Shown here: in pieces, positions 9,866 to 19,622 of the stretch
Position numbering within the stretch: position 1 is the first letter of the stretch
Layout: the number at the start of each line of letters is the position of its first letter
Assembly: GCA_002376725.1 (NCBI GenBank)
Contig: DFOM01000067.1
Location: forward strand, 1-49,505
Source: Cloacimonetes bacterium UBA3541
GTDB lineage: Bacteria; Cloacimonadota; Cloacimonadia; Cloacimonadales; Cloacimonadaceae
Reading direction: 5' to 3'
DNA length: 49,505 bases
Notes under the pieces: model-generated
What the model was told of the DNA's origin: nothing
What the model saw: only the letters and a program-made list of their open reading frames with translations
Database searches by the model: none
Translations under genes and position numbers: made by a program

Positions 9866-11418
9866 AAAATTTATCCGAGGATAAACCCCAAAGTTTATTA
9901 GAAAGAATCATTCATAAAAGAGGGCTTTCTTTAGAAGGTTTAGAAACAGGCATAGAAGCTCTCCCTGATGAATCACTTCTTGCTAATATAGAAAAAGGTG
10001 CCACACGCATCAAAAAAGCTATGTATGATAACGAGCCTATCGTCATCTTTGGTCATGATGATCCTGATGGTATTACCAGCACTTATATACTCTATCAATT
10101 CTTTAATGCTTGCGGTTTCCAAAATCATAGATATTTCATTCCCAATCGCAATCTTGAACCTTATGGAATACAAGACAGTCTTATAGATTTTGTTAAGAAG
10201 GACAATTATCAACTTGTTATTACGGTTGATAATGGTATTGCCAGTTTTGAAGGCGTGGAAAAACTTAGAGAAATCGGTTGTGAAACATTAATAACAGACC
10301 ATCATCTCATCCAACCCGATAAACTTCCCAATGCTTATACTATCATCAATCCTCATTTGTCGTATAACAAATATCCTTACAAGATGCTTGCTGGAGCAGG
10401 AGTAGTGCTATTGCTGATTCGCTATTTAGCTAGGGAATTGGAGTATAACATAACTCCTGATTACTATTTTTGGACAGCTGTCGGTTCTATTGCTGATCGG
10501 GTTCCTATGACGGAAGTAAATCGTATTATTGTGCGCTATGCATTTCAACATTGGAAGGAACTCAATGATTCTACTGTTGAATTTCTACTTCCTTATTATA
10601 GTCCAATAGAAACCTATACGGATATCTATAACTTTATACAATATCTTACTCGTCTTCTTTCTAATGGAAGAGAAGAAAATGGACAAAATGCAGCATTACG
10701 CTTTTTGATTGACACTAATGAGAAAAAAGAAGAGCTTTTCCGTCATTTGGAATTACTAAAAAATCAGTCTGAAGCTGAACTATACAAAGTTTATAACTTT
10801 CTGGATACGCTTACTACTGGTTTTGAAAGTAATGTTTTTATCTATTTTGATGATGAAGATATAATACCTTACCACCTCTTAGGTGCCGCTGCTTCATACA
10901 TTGCAGAAAAGTTTTCTGTTCCTACTCTTATTCTTAGATTACATAATTCGGAGATTGTTTGCGAGGGAAGATGTGCAGAAGGATTTAATCTAGTGGAAGC
11001 TTTTACTGCCTGTAAAAAACAATTAAAACAATATGGAGGACACGCCAAGGCAGCTGGTTTTTCTCTGGAACCGGATAAGTATGATTCTTTTCTTGAATGT
11101 TTCCACCAATATTTAGATGAAAATAGTCCTGAATCAGTTGAGAATCCGCAAATTGAACCTGATGCTGTAGTTAGTTTAGATGAATTAAATGAGAGGAATT
11201 GGCTCTCTTTAGAGTTATTACTTCCTTATGGAGAGGGCAATCCTAAACCCTGTTTTTTGATTAAGGACACCTCTCTGATGGACTTGCAGAGTAAATTTCA
11301 GGTAGACATTAATGGATTTAACTTCCCTAACCACATCAAGGGAAATGTTTTAGTTAACTGGATTGCTCCTCAGGTTTTAAGGATATTGTCATTTACAGAA
11401 GCATCTCCCTTCGCTTAA
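9859..11418 (+). CDS. RecJ-like DHH-family single-strand exonuclease
   Basis: DHH phosphoesterases such as RecJ degrade single-stranded DNA with Mn ions. Visible motifs are HDDPDG (66-71, motif I), DNGIAS (motif II), TDHH with D147-H149 (motif III) and the DHHA1 signature GGHAKAAG around His395. Near the C-terminus 'LLPYGEGNPKP' matches the start of the RecJ OB domain. At 519 residues it is shorter than typical bacterial RecJ (about 570), and the OB part appears truncated. Motif I has His where canonical RecJ often has Asp, closer to archaeal-type RecJ homologues. The ATG overlaps the upstream gene by 7 nt. A nanoRNase or related role is possible. Confidence 0.85.
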   Translation: MVENLSEDKPQSLLERIIHKRGLSLEGLETGIEALPDESLLANIEKGATRIKKAMYDNEPIVIFGHDDPDGITSTYILYQFFNACGFQNHRYFIPNRNLEPYGIQDSLIDFVKKDNYQLVITVDNGIASFEGVEKLREIGCETLITDHHLIQPDKLPNAYTIINPHLSYNKYPYKMLAGAGVVLLLIRYLARELEYNITPDYYFWTAVGSIADRVPMTEVNRIIVRYAFQHWKELNDSTVEFLLPYYSPIETYTDIYNFIQYLTRLLSNGREENGQNAALRFLIDTNEKKEELFRHLELLKNQSEAELYKVYNFLDTLTTGFESNVFIYFDDEDIIPYHLLGAAASYIAEKFSVPTLILRLHNSEIVCEGRCAEGFNLVEAFTACKKQLKQYGGHAKAAGFSLEPDKYDSFLECFHQYLDENSPESVENPQIEPDAVVSLDELNERNWLSLELLLPYGEGNPKPCFLIKDTSLMDLQSKFQVDINGFNFPNHIKGNVLVNWIAPQVLRILSFTEASPFA

Positions 11419-11441
11419 GGATTCTGACGGTTTAACGAACG

Positions 11442-12026
11442 ATGAAATTCAAGGAATCATTACGCAAGATTATACATCTAAGTTCACTTATTATTCCTTT
11501 TGGTTATCGTTATGTCCTTAATTACAATCGCAATCTGATGTTCTGCATTATGCTGGTTGTATTTGTCCTGATGCTGGTGATAGAGTTTTATCGTTTATGG
11601 CAAAAGAGCTTTAGAAAAACTTTCTGGCTCATCTTTGGTATGGTATTAAGGCATAAAGAGCTTTATGATTTCACCGGAGCTACTTACCTTTTTTTTTCTT
11701 CAATGATTTGTATCGCTTTCTTTCCTCCAGAAATTACTTTCTTCGCTTTGTGTTTTCTTTCTCTGGGGGATACTTCTGCCGCAATGATTGGTTTGAATTT
11801 TGGCAAAAGAAAGTATAAAAATAGTAATAAAACCTTAGAGGGAAGTCTGGCTTGTTTTCTTGTATGTTTTATCTTTGCTCTTTGTTTTAAAGCTGATCCG
11901 GTAATTGCACTCATTGGTGCTTTGGGTGCTACTTTAGCGGAAGCAAGTAAACTTTCTATTGACGATAATATAAAAATTCCTGTATTCTCAGCTCTACTTA
12001 TGACTATAACAGGTATATTTGTTTAA
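11442..12026 (+). CDS. membrane CTP-dependent polyprenol/dolichol kinase-like protein
   Basis: This 194-residue protein is highly hydrophobic, with about five to six membrane segments. The line 'LSLGDTSAAMIGLNFGKRKY' followed by 'KTLEGSLACF' matches the conserved signature of the dolichol kinase / phytol kinase / yeast diacylglycerol kinase (DGK1) superfamily, with G109-D110 at the nucleotide-binding loop and the basic KTLEG segment after it. N-terminal 'RKIIHLSSLIIPF' is also typical. Family members phosphorylate a lipid alcohol using CTP. The next gene, 11 nt away, encodes a polyprenyl-phosphate type glycosyltransferase, so a polyprenol substrate is a reasonable inference. Phosphatidate cytidylyltransferase-like activity is an alternative. 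Confidence 0.75.
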   Translation: MKFKESLRKIIHLSSLIIPFGYRYVLNYNRNLMFCIMLVVFVLMLVIEFYRLWQKSFRKTFWLIFGMVLRHKELYDFTGATYLFFSSMICIAFFPPEITFFALCFLSLGDTSAAMIGLNFGKRKYKNSNKTLEGSLACFLVCFIFALCFKADPVIALIGALGATLAEASKLSIDDNIKIPVFSALLMTITGIFV

Positions 12027-12037
12027 GAAGGTCTAAT

Positions 12038-13000
12038 ATGCTTTTATCATTTGTTATCCCAGTGTACAATGAACAAAATTCTTTAAAATTACTAACTGAA
12101 GAAATCGTTGCCAATTGTGCTCCTCATAACTATGAAATTATATTTATTGATGATGGAAGTCAAGACGGTAGCTTTGCCATTATGGAAGAGCTAGCTAGTA
12201 AAGACTCTAATATCAAAGTTGTGAAATTTCGCCGTAATTTTGGAAAGGCTGCTGCCTTACAGTATGGTTTTAATCTTGCGCAAGGCGAGATAGTTTTTAC
12301 TCTGGATGCTGATTTGCAGGATAATCCAAAAGAGATACCTAATTTTTTGGATAAAATAGCTGAAGGTTGGGACCTTGTTTCAGGCTGGAAACAAAACAGA
12401 CACGACCCCTGGCATAAGGTGTTACCTTCACGGTTTTTTAACTTTGTCACAGCTCGTGCTTTCCATCTTAAACTTAAGGACTTTAATTGTGGTTTTAAAG
12501 CTTACCGGAAAGAAGTAGTTAAAGAACTCAACCTCTATGGAGAAATGCACCGCTATATTCCTGTACTGGCATATTCTCTGGGTTACAAAATAACCGAAAT
12601 CCCAGTTGAGCATCGTAAAAGAATGTTTGGCCAATCTAAGTATGGAATGGAACGTTATCTGCGCGGTTTTTTTGACCTTCTAACAGTTAAGATGGTAACT
12701 CAATATTCAAAAAGTCCACTATATCTGTTCGGAAGAGTTGGTCTAGTTGCAACCGTTATCGGCGTGATTATTGCTATTTACCTATCTATCCTAAAACTTT
12801 TTTATAATCAGCCACTAAGCAATAGACCTTTACTTTTTCTCGCTATTACCCTGATACTTGGAGGATTACAATTTGTATCTCTGGGTCTAATCTCTGAACT
12901 TATCGTGAATCGTAGTCTTCCCATACGTCCTTTACCTGTATCAGTAGAAAAAACCATCAATATCAAGTATAAGGAGAACTTAGAACTTGAATCCAGCTGA
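12038..13000 (+). CDS. GT2 glycosyltransferase, polyprenyl-phosphate (DPM1/GtrB-like) type
   Basis: This 320-residue enzyme has a GT-A domain with 'SFVIPVYNEQNS', 'IDDGSQDGS' and the metal-binding DAD at 90-92 in LDADLQDNP. Two membrane helices follow near residues 235-295. That layout is typical of enzymes that transfer a sugar from a nucleotide donor to polyprenyl phosphate at the inner membrane (GtrB, dolichyl-phosphate mannose synthase-like). The sugar cannot be read from the sequence. The upstream neighbour could supply the lipid phosphate. The reading frame overlaps the next gene by 14 nt. Confidence 0.9.
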   Translation: MLLSFVIPVYNEQNSLKLLTEEIVANCAPHNYEIIFIDDGSQDGSFAIMEELASKDSNIKVVKFRRNFGKAAALQYGFNLAQGEIVFTLDADLQDNPKEIPNFLDKIAEGWDLVSGWKQNRHDPWHKVLPSRFFNFVTARAFHLKLKDFNCGFKAYRKEVVKELNLYGEMHRYIPVLAYSLGYKITEIPVEHRKRMFGQSKYGMERYLRGFFDLLTVKMVTQYSKSPLYLFGRVGLVATVIGVIIAIYLSILKLFYNQPLSNRPLLFLAITLILGGLQFVSLGLISELIVNRSLPIRPLPVSVEKTINIKYKENLELESS

Positions 13001-14204
13001 AAAGTTATTCCTTGAACGCTATATCCAATCTCCCAAAAGACATCTATGGCGTTTTAGCTTTCTCTTTATGGTGCTGGGTATAGTCATCTCAGTGGGAATA
13101 CTTTCCACTGCCTTAAACTTATTTGAAGGTTACGAACGAGCTCTCAAATCTGTCCTTCTGGATTCATTTGCTCATATCAGAATTGAAAATATAAATGGAG
13201 AATTATTACCTGATACGCTAATTTCATTAACTTTACAAAAACTTAATTCAAAGCCAGAAATTGACTCTGCAATACCACTTTTAACTACAAATCTAATGGC
13301 GAGTAATGGTGAAAAAGCTAGAGGAACAGTATTTAATGCCTATGACACCACTTCTGTACATATGGGCAATTATGCCAAATATGTGAAGGAGGGAACTGCT
13401 CAATTAGTTCAAGGGAATATCATTGTAGGACACTATCTGGCAAAAGAACTTGGACTTTCTTTGGGTGATACTCTGAATGTCTTTTATCCTCGTTTGGATT
13501 TCATCACTCCACTAGGAATGCATCCTGTTGAAACACCCCTTATTATCACCGGCATTTATCATTCTGGTTTTTATGAATATGATAGAACGCTTATTATTGG
13601 AACTTTACAAGATGCAAGAATGCTTTCAGGAGCTAATGATGGGTTCAGCTGCATAGAAATCAGACTAAAAAATAAGTTTGCTGACGATATCAACCTTTAT
13701 GCAGAAAAATACAATAAAATGTTGAATAACGATTTGGTAGCCTTACCCACAACTAATACCACTCTCCTTCGTCTAGTCAAGATGCAGAAATGGTTAATCT
13801 TTATCGTCTTTTTCTTTCTAGTGCTTATTTCCGGAATCAATATTATCAGTGGGATTTCTACTCAGATTTATGATAAAAAGAATGAAATAGCAGTTCTTAA
13901 AGCTCTGGGTGCTCCAAAATCAACTATCCGTAATATCTTGGGTTATCAAGTTATATTACTTTGTCTCATTTCTATTATTCTAGGACTAATCCTAGGATTT
14001 ATTGCCTCCTGGGTAATAGTTCATCAAAACATTTATCAGTTAAAGGGTGATGTTTATTTCATTGATAAATTAGCTCTCTATGTAGCACCCTTTAATCAAA
14101 TCTTAATTTTCATCTTAGCATCCACTCTGGTGATTCTTTGTGTCCAAATACCATTGCGAAGGATTGATAAGATGCAGGTTATAGACCTATTACGAAATCC
14201 TTAA
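12987..14204 (+). CDS. LolC/LolE-family lipoprotein-releasing permease
   Basis: This is the membrane subunit of an ABC transporter that lifts lipoproteins from the inner membrane for delivery to the outer membrane. The 405-residue chain has one membrane helix near 22-45 (FLFMVLGIVISVGILSTA), a long periplasmic domain and three C-terminal helices after about residue 265, the usual LolC/E (FtsX-MacB) layout. 'NEIAVLKALGAPKSTIRNI' is the conserved cytoplasmic loop that contacts the ATPase. The start is a TTG at 12987, supported by AAGGAG ten bases upstream; it overlaps the glycosyltransferase gene. Only one permease gene is present, so a homodimer (LolF-like) is likely unless a partner lies elsewhere. 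Confidence 0.88.
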   Translation: MNPAEKLFLERYIQSPKRHLWRFSFLFMVLGIVISVGILSTALNLFEGYERALKSVLLDSFAHIRIENINGELLPDTLISLTLQKLNSKPEIDSAIPLLTTNLMASNGEKARGTVFNAYDTTSVHMGNYAKYVKEGTAQLVQGNIIVGHYLAKELGLSLGDTLNVFYPRLDFITPLGMHPVETPLIITGIYHSGFYEYDRTLIIGTLQDARMLSGANDGFSCIEIRLKNKFADDINLYAEKYNKMLNNDLVALPTTNTTLLRLVKMQKWLIFIVFFFLVLISGINIISGISTQIYDKKNEIAVLKALGAPKSTIRNILGYQVILLCLISIILGLILGFIASWVIVHQNIYQLKGDVYFIDKLALYVAPFNQILIFILASTLVILCVQIPLRRIDKMQVIDLLRNP

Positions 14205-14216
14205 GGAGAATCACTT

Positions 14217-14882
14217 TTGCTTTGTTTAGCAGGATATTCTTTATACAAAACCTACACCGATATCGGACAGGAAATTCGTGTGTTACAAGGAACGAACTTA
14301 GAAGTTGAATGCGGAGACTTTGTTTGCATCACCGGTAAATCCGGTTGCGGAAAAAGTACTCTTTTGCATATACTCGGTTTATTAGATGAGCCAGACAGCG
14401 GAAAAATACTTATTAAAGGACAGGAAGTTTCCACCCATCATCCTCAGGCAAATCAAATCCGAAATCAACAAATCGGATTCGTATTCCAATTCCATTATCT
14501 GATTGATGACCTTAATGCCCGGGAAAATGTTGTTTTGCCTAGGTTAATTGCGGGGACTAATAAATCAATAGCTTATCAGAAAGCTGATGAACTTCTTCAC
14601 CTGATGGAACTATCTGATCGAGCTCTGCATTACCCTAATCAATTGAGTGGTGGTGAACAACAAAGATTAGCCCTCGCTAGAGCCTTAATTAATAATCCCC
14701 ATATAGTTCTAGCTGATGAACCTACTGGCAATCTTGACCCTCAACATAGCGCTGAAATATGGAATCTATTCCAAAACTTAAACCGTGAACTGGGTCAAAC
14801 TTTCGTGATCGTGACTCATGATCCAGAATTAGCTAAGTTAGCTCATAAGTCCTATGAATTAAAAGACGGCAAACTATTTTAG
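14217..14882 (+). CDS. lolD: LolD-family ABC transporter ATPase
   Basis: This 221-residue ATPase powers the adjacent lipoprotein-releasing permease. Walker A is GKSGCGKST (40-48), the Q-loop Gln is 91, the ABC signature is LSGGEQQ (143-149), Walker B is IVLADE (163-168) and the H-loop is His201. Length and 'LDEPDSG' match the LolD/MacB subgroup. The start is TTG at 14217, eight bases after AAGGAG, and 12 nt beyond the permease stop. The TamB-like gene begins 4 nt after its stop, so the three are translated from one message. Confidence 0.92.
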   Translation: MLCLAGYSLYKTYTDIGQEIRVLQGTNLEVECGDFVCITGKSGCGKSTLLHILGLLDEPDSGKILIKGQEVSTHHPQANQIRNQQIGFVFQFHYLIDDLNARENVVLPRLIAGTNKSIAYQKADELLHLMELSDRALHYPNQLSGGEQQRLALARALINNPHIVLADEPTGNLDPQHSAEIWNLFQNLNRELGQTFVIVTHDPELAKLAHKSYELKDGKLF

Positions 14883-14886
14883 AACA

Positions 14887-17800
14887 ATGAAATATTCCCG
14901 TGTTTTTTTGATCTTTATCCTGATTTTATTATTAATCAATGTCCTGTTTTTTGTTTCCTGGCACATATTTGATGTGCAAGGGAAAGTAAAACACTTCATT
15001 GAAAATGAAGCTGGTAAGGCACTTAAAGGTCAAATGCAGATTGAAGGTTTCTCTATTAGTGACCGTCAAATCTTAGCTCAAAACATACAATTTGCTTCCA
15101 ATGATGGCACTTTTAAATTTACAGTAAGTGACGCTCGTTGCCGTTATAATCTCCTCAAATTCATCTTCTCAGGTTTTAAGATACGAAATATATTAGATAA
15201 AGTAGAAGTGGATGGAGCTGAAGTTAGCTATTCTTATCCGCCTTTAGTCAAAAAACCTAAAAAGAAACTGGTTATTCCCGATCTGTGCCCCTATTTTAAT
15301 CAAGTATCTATCAAGAATGCCAGATTTAACCTCGCTTTAGATGTCCCACTTAAAATAGGAACTGAAGGCAATCTCTGTGTAAGAGAGCAATTTAACCATA
15401 TTAACCTGCAAATGATAAACACCAATGTCTCTACTTTTAAACTTTCTGCTCAAAGTGCAAAGGACGGTAATATCCATGCTAAAGGTGTCCTAGATAAAGG
15501 CAACTTAAGTTCCTTACAAACCGAATTGAGAAATTATAATCCCCAGTATATTAATCATCCTCAATTTGCAATTTCTAATACCGATATAGACCTCAATCTT
15601 CGTACCTACCGAAAAAGTAAAGATTCAAAACCGGAGTTTAAAACCCAAACCTTTTTGAATAATACTAAAGTGTTATTAGCTTCCAACTATCCTGTATATA
15701 TTCCATCACTTCATATTTTGGGAAATCAGGACAGATTAGTAGCAGAACTTTCGCCTAGCACAATTGGAACTAGCGCTATAGGTGGTAAAGTTTTACTAAC
15801 AGGAATAACTGATAAAATTAGTTTGGAGCCTAGCACATTAGAACTAACCCTAGACCTGGCAATGATAACTCCTCAACTAAAAGGAATAGTGGATGCTTCT
15901 TTATCCGCTGAAGGATATTTATCACAACCAGAAATTACTCTGAATGCCTCTTCTGATAATATTTCTTACGCTGATCAAAATTTAAAAAACCTCAATCTTC
16001 AAGCTTTCTATGCTGACCAGATAGCAAGTTTTAGCCTGGATAATCTCATCTGGCAAAATCAAATGATAAATATCAATGGTAATATTATAGTAGAAAACCG
16101 CCAATTAACTGCTTCTTTATTCACTACTCCAATAAATCACCATCTTGAAGAAATGAAAATAAACGCTGACGCTGATTTAGAACTTAATTTCTCAACTTCT
16201 TTACCGGAAGTAAATGCTCAAATAAATAATCTATCCTATGCACAAAACGAAGTTAATTTAGAAGGATTAACTGGTTATATCAATTTTCTCCCCCTGGTCT
16301 CTGAACTCAAGAAAAACTATTATCTTGATTTAACACTACATAGCCCTCAAGGTATAAATTTATCGCTCGTAGGTGATATTCAGGACCGCTATTTTCTTAT
16401 GGATGCTAACTGCAAAAATTTAAATATCTCACACATCTATACTAATAAAACTATTACCGAGATCGCACCTGAAGTTTCTGGCGAAATTCAATCTTTTCTC
16501 TCCGAAAACAAACTTGTTCTTGCTACCAATCTTGATCTTGAACTGCTATCAAAAGTAGACTTCCAATCCAATTTGGATATTATAAGCTCCTACGACCTGA
16601 AAAATAAAAATGGAACGATAATCCTGGATGCCCCTTCAAAATTGGATAATAATCCTATTAAGCTGGAAGTTATTGCTAATCTTAAAAACACCATTATGGA
16701 ATTCCAATCCTTAAATATCAATAACCAAATTTACGCCCAGGGGCAGATAGATTTTAAAAATATGAAAAATCCTCACCTTCATCTTACCGTCCAGGACCTA
16801 GATTATCAAGATATTGAAAACTATTTTCCCACACTTAATCTGCCTGAATTCCAGAATCTGGACCTATCCCTTGATTATAACCCTGATGAAATCAAATCCC
16901 TTAACGCAAACTTAAGCTTCAACGAATTAATTATACCGGGACTTCTCCCATTCTCAAGTAATTTAAGCTTTGAAGGACCATTACAGCAGGTCCAACTAAC
17001 CGGGACTATAAATAATAATTCCAAAGCCTTAGCTTCTATCTCCGGTTCTTTAAATATCATTGATAACCTGGACCTTGGTCTTCAGGCTATATTTACCGAC
17101 CTCAATTTGAAAGATTTGATGTATTCTCCTCCCGTAGAGGGAAATGTGGAAGGAAATATTGGTTTATTTGTATCAGACATTTTATCTCCAGAACGAGAAT
17201 TTAGCCTGGATGTTAATGTTAAATCCAATCAAATCGCGGTACCTGATGTTGTTCAGCTGGATGATATACGGATTATGCTCGCTCAAACTAAAAATGTCCT
17301 AATTATTGATACTTTGTATGTACACTCTAATGAGTTAGGAACCGTCGCAGGTTCAGGTGCTATTGATTACAATCTTCTTACCAATACCTATTATGAAGGA
17401 AATCATACTCTACAGATCATAGTAGATGGCTTGCTCTTTGAATGGCTGGATAAAAATGTACCTCTGGTAAAAAATGCCCGCGGTAAAGCTCATTTAGATT
17501 GCAGTATAAAAACTTTTGAAGATCAACTTATGGTTAAAGAAGGAAATTTTTACATTCTTAATGGTTCAATACTGCTTCAAGACCAGGCAGAAACTATCCG
17601 TAATATCAACATTAGAGCCAAAATTCAGGATAATAGGATTCTTCTGGATAATTTTACCTGTTATATGGGTGAAGGTAAATTAACCGTAATAAATAGCTTT
17701 GATTATGATGAAAGTGTCCATCTTAATGTCGGATTTTTAGACCTCGGAACCTTAGCTCTAAAAATAGACGAGCCAGGAGCTCTTATTTATATCCCTGAAA

Positions 17801-18957
17801 TTACTCCACCTTTAAGTCTCAGTAAAGTTATAATTCACGGACAAAATACTGAATATGCTACTATCTATGGACCTTTTGAAGATATGACTATCTCTGGCGA
17901 AATTCTAGTATATAATGCTAATATCATCTTCCCACCAAATACAAATAACCTCCTAAATCTTATCTATAACATTGGTAGCTCTCTCATTAAAGAAGAAGAA
18001 AAACCTAAAGAACCTGTGCCTTTACCTTTCACTCTTGACCTTATGATTCGTCTGGGCGAAAATAATAAATATGCCACTTATCCTACCAACTTTTACTTGC
18101 AGCCAGGCAGCTTTCTGCATCTAATTTATGACGGTCATAAATGGAAAGTAGCAGAAGCAAACATTTCCTCTGAACAGGGCACACTGGATTTCTTCGGCAC
18201 TATCTTCCAAACTGAAACACTTACCCTGGAAATAATGGAATCACAAAATAAAATTGATATTAAGGGAAGATTTAATTATCGTTCTCCTGATGGAACCATC
18301 GTAACTCTAGATATTGGAATGGACCCCGATACCTCTAAACCATTTCTACAAAGACTAAACTTCGCTCTTAGTAGTGATAATGAAAATGACCTCACTATTG
18401 CCAGCATTATCCAAAGAGAAGCTATGCTTAGAGAAAAATCAAGTCAAAATGCCCCTGAAGAACAAAATATCCTACGTCAAGAAGCGGTAAGTATAATCTC
18501 TGAAAACTTATATTATTCACTCATTTCTCCGGTTATCTATCCTGTAGAAAATTATCTCCGAAAATGGCTTAAACTGGATAGCTTTAGCATTAGAATCGGT
18601 TTTATCCAAAATCTCTTTAATGAATATAGTACCAGCACTTATCCCTTTGATGGATACACCGGTATGAACCAGTTTATGTATGATATCGTCCAGTTCAGCT
18701 CATCTATCCTCCTTAATAATCTTTCTGTCTCTATGAGTAAATACCTCGGATTAAGAATGTTCCTGGACTATAAATTCACACTGCAAGAAGCTACTGACCT
18801 GCAAACTACTAAATTCCTAATTTATCACGATACTTCCTTACGCTGGATTCTTCCGCAACAATATAGAGTAACTTATACCTTCAAATATGAACCCGTTACA
18901 CCTAAAATGACACACGAAATTATGGTTCATAAATCATTGCGTTTTTGGAGTATATAA
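14887..18957 (+). CDS. TamB-like AsmA-superfamily inner-membrane/periplasmic protein
   Basis: This very long protein (1356 residues) has a single N-terminal membrane anchor (about residues 4-25, VFLIFILILLLINVLFFVSW) and then a repetitive beta-rich periplasmic body with many Asn, Ile and Leu residues. This is the expected look of TamB and other bridge-like lipid-transfer proteins. The final 300 or so residues, from 'LPFTLDLMIRLGENN', resemble the C-terminal TamB (DUF490) domain, which in other bacteria meets an Omp85 barrel. The role is therefore outer-membrane assembly or phospholipid transport between membranes. It ends the eight-gene operon. An Omp85 protein that could be its partner is encoded 4.3 kb away on the other strand. 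Confidence 0.82.
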   Translation: MKYSRVFLIFILILLLINVLFFVSWHIFDVQGKVKHFIENEAGKALKGQMQIEGFSISDRQILAQNIQFASNDGTFKFTVSDARCRYNLLKFIFSGFKIRNILDKVEVDGAEVSYSYPPLVKKPKKKLVIPDLCPYFNQVSIKNARFNLALDVPLKIGTEGNLCVREQFNHINLQMINTNVSTFKLSAQSAKDGNIHAKGVLDKGNLSSLQTELRNYNPQYINHPQFAISNTDIDLNLRTYRKSKDSKPEFKTQTFLNNTKVLLASNYPVYIPSLHILGNQDRLVAELSPSTIGTSAIGGKVLLTGITDKISLEPSTLELTLDLAMITPQLKGIVDASLSAEGYLSQPEITLNASSDNISYADQNLKNLNLQAFYADQIASFSLDNLIWQNQMININGNIIVENRQLTASLFTTPINHHLEEMKINADADLELNFSTSLPEVNAQINNLSYAQNEVNLEGLTGYINFLPLVSELKKNYYLDLTLHSPQGINLSLVGDIQDRYFLMDANCKNLNISHIYTNKTITEIAPEVSGEIQSFLSENKLVLATNLDLELLSKVDFQSNLDIISSYDLKNKNGTIILDAPSKLDNNPIKLEVIANLKNTIMEFQSLNINNQIYAQGQIDFKNMKNPHLHLTVQDLDYQDIENYFPTLNLPEFQNLDLSLDYNPDEIKSLNANLSFNELIIPGLLPFSSNLSFEGPLQQVQLTGTINNNSKALASISGSLNIIDNLDLGLQAIFTDLNLKDLMYSPPVEGNVEGNIGLFVSDILSPEREFSLDVNVKSNQIAVPDVVQLDDIRIMLAQTKNVLIIDTLYVHSNELGTVAGSGAIDYNLLTNTYYEGNHTLQIIVDGLLFEWLDKNVPLVKNARGKAHLDCSIKTFEDQLMVKEGNFYILNGSILLQDQAETIRNINIRAKIQDNRILLDNFTCYMGEGKLTVINSFDYDESVHLNVGFLDLGTLALKIDEPGALIYIPEITPPLSLSKVIIHGQNTEYATIYGPFEDMTISGEILVYNANIIFPPNTNNLLNLIYNIGSSLIKEEEKPKEPVPLPFTLDLMIRLGENNKYATYPTNFYLQPGSFLHLIYDGHKWKVAEANISSEQGTLDFFGTIFQTETLTLEIMESQNKIDIKGRFNYRSPDGTIVTLDIGMDPDTSKPFLQRLNFALSSDNENDLTIASIIQREAMLREKSSQNAPEEQNILRQEAVSIISENLYYSLISPVIYPVENYLRKWLKLDSFSIRIGFIQNLFNEYSTSTYPFDGYTGMNQFMYDIVQFSSSILLNNLSVSMSKYLGLRMFLDYKFTLQEATDLQTTKFLIYHDTSLRWILPQQYRVTYTFKYEPVTPKMTHEIMVHKSLRFWSI

Positions 18958-19222
18958 AAAATAGTCCGTGACTAATCTCTAACCTTTTTTAATATTATCA
19001 CAGTGTTAAATGTGTTCAACCTTATAATTATCCTTATAAAAAATTCCTGATGTCCGTTTAATAATTGTCTGTACTTTTTAAGTTATGCCCTTATCAATTT
19101 ATACTGTTGCCGAAAGAACTAGAAATTTTTCTATCTAATTTAATAATAAAAGGTTAACTATTAATCTTGTACTAAATATATATACTCGCCTAAAATTCCT
19201 TTTTCAGATATTAACCTCTTGA

Positions 19223-19272
19223 CTCCATCCTGTCTCTTTTTTTCGTAAAGAGCTAAGAGAGAGGCAAGTAGG
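19223..19272 (+). repeat. dispersed stem-loop repeat, copy 2
   Basis: These 50 bases match the reverse complement of positions 1-50 at 42 of 50 positions. The end GCTAAGAGAGAG is nearly unchanged, whereas the middle differs. In this copy the stem is formed by CTCTTT (19234-19239) and AAAGAG (19247-19252), so a hairpin is kept with different bases. It lies in a gene-free region. Confidence 0.7.
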
Positions 19273-19577
19273 AGACAAGAGCCTTGATTTATTAGCTAAA
19301 GCTAACTTATTAGGTGAGTTACAATTAGAAATAGGTATTCGTGTCTCTTATATAACATTTGCCATAATAATATTATATTTGTGTAATAATTATTTGTAAA
19401 ACAATTCGTTTACATATATTATGAAAAGTTGTCTGATGTAATCCTTTATTATAGAGTATATTATAAATAAGGACAAAGTGTTATAAATTATCTTTGGCTA
19501 GGACAAAATAATAGTTAACTTATTATAATAGGGTTAGATAGAAGCATTAACTCATTTAACAAATTAATATTTATTAA

Positions 19578-19607
19578 TTGACAAAAAAAGACGCTTTATA
19601 ATATTAG
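19578..19607 (+). promoter_or_regulatory. candidate promoter of the MATE gene
   Basis: TTGACA (19578-19583) is followed after 18 bases by TATTAG (19602-19607), with TATAAT slightly earlier at a short spacing. The MATE start codon is 16 nt downstream of the -10 candidate, and GGAG lies between. Confidence 0.45.
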
Positions 19608-19622
19608 AATTCGGAGATAAAT

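Larger units (their letters stand above)
18958..19622. other. 665-nt gene-free stretch between the TamB-like and MATE genes
   Basis: The sequence is strongly AT-rich and no start-stop frame looks coding. It contains copy 2 of the dispersed stem-loop repeat (19223-19272), a small hairpin TTAGCT-AA-AGCTAA at 19292-19305, and a TTGACA box at 19578-19583. I see no clear T-tailed terminator for the long upstream operon. Confidence 0.6.

Noticed and set aside
18958..19622. Remnant of an insertion sequence carrying the dispersed repeat
   Set aside because: No transposase fragment is readable in any frame; only the short stem-loop repeat is shared with position 1-50.
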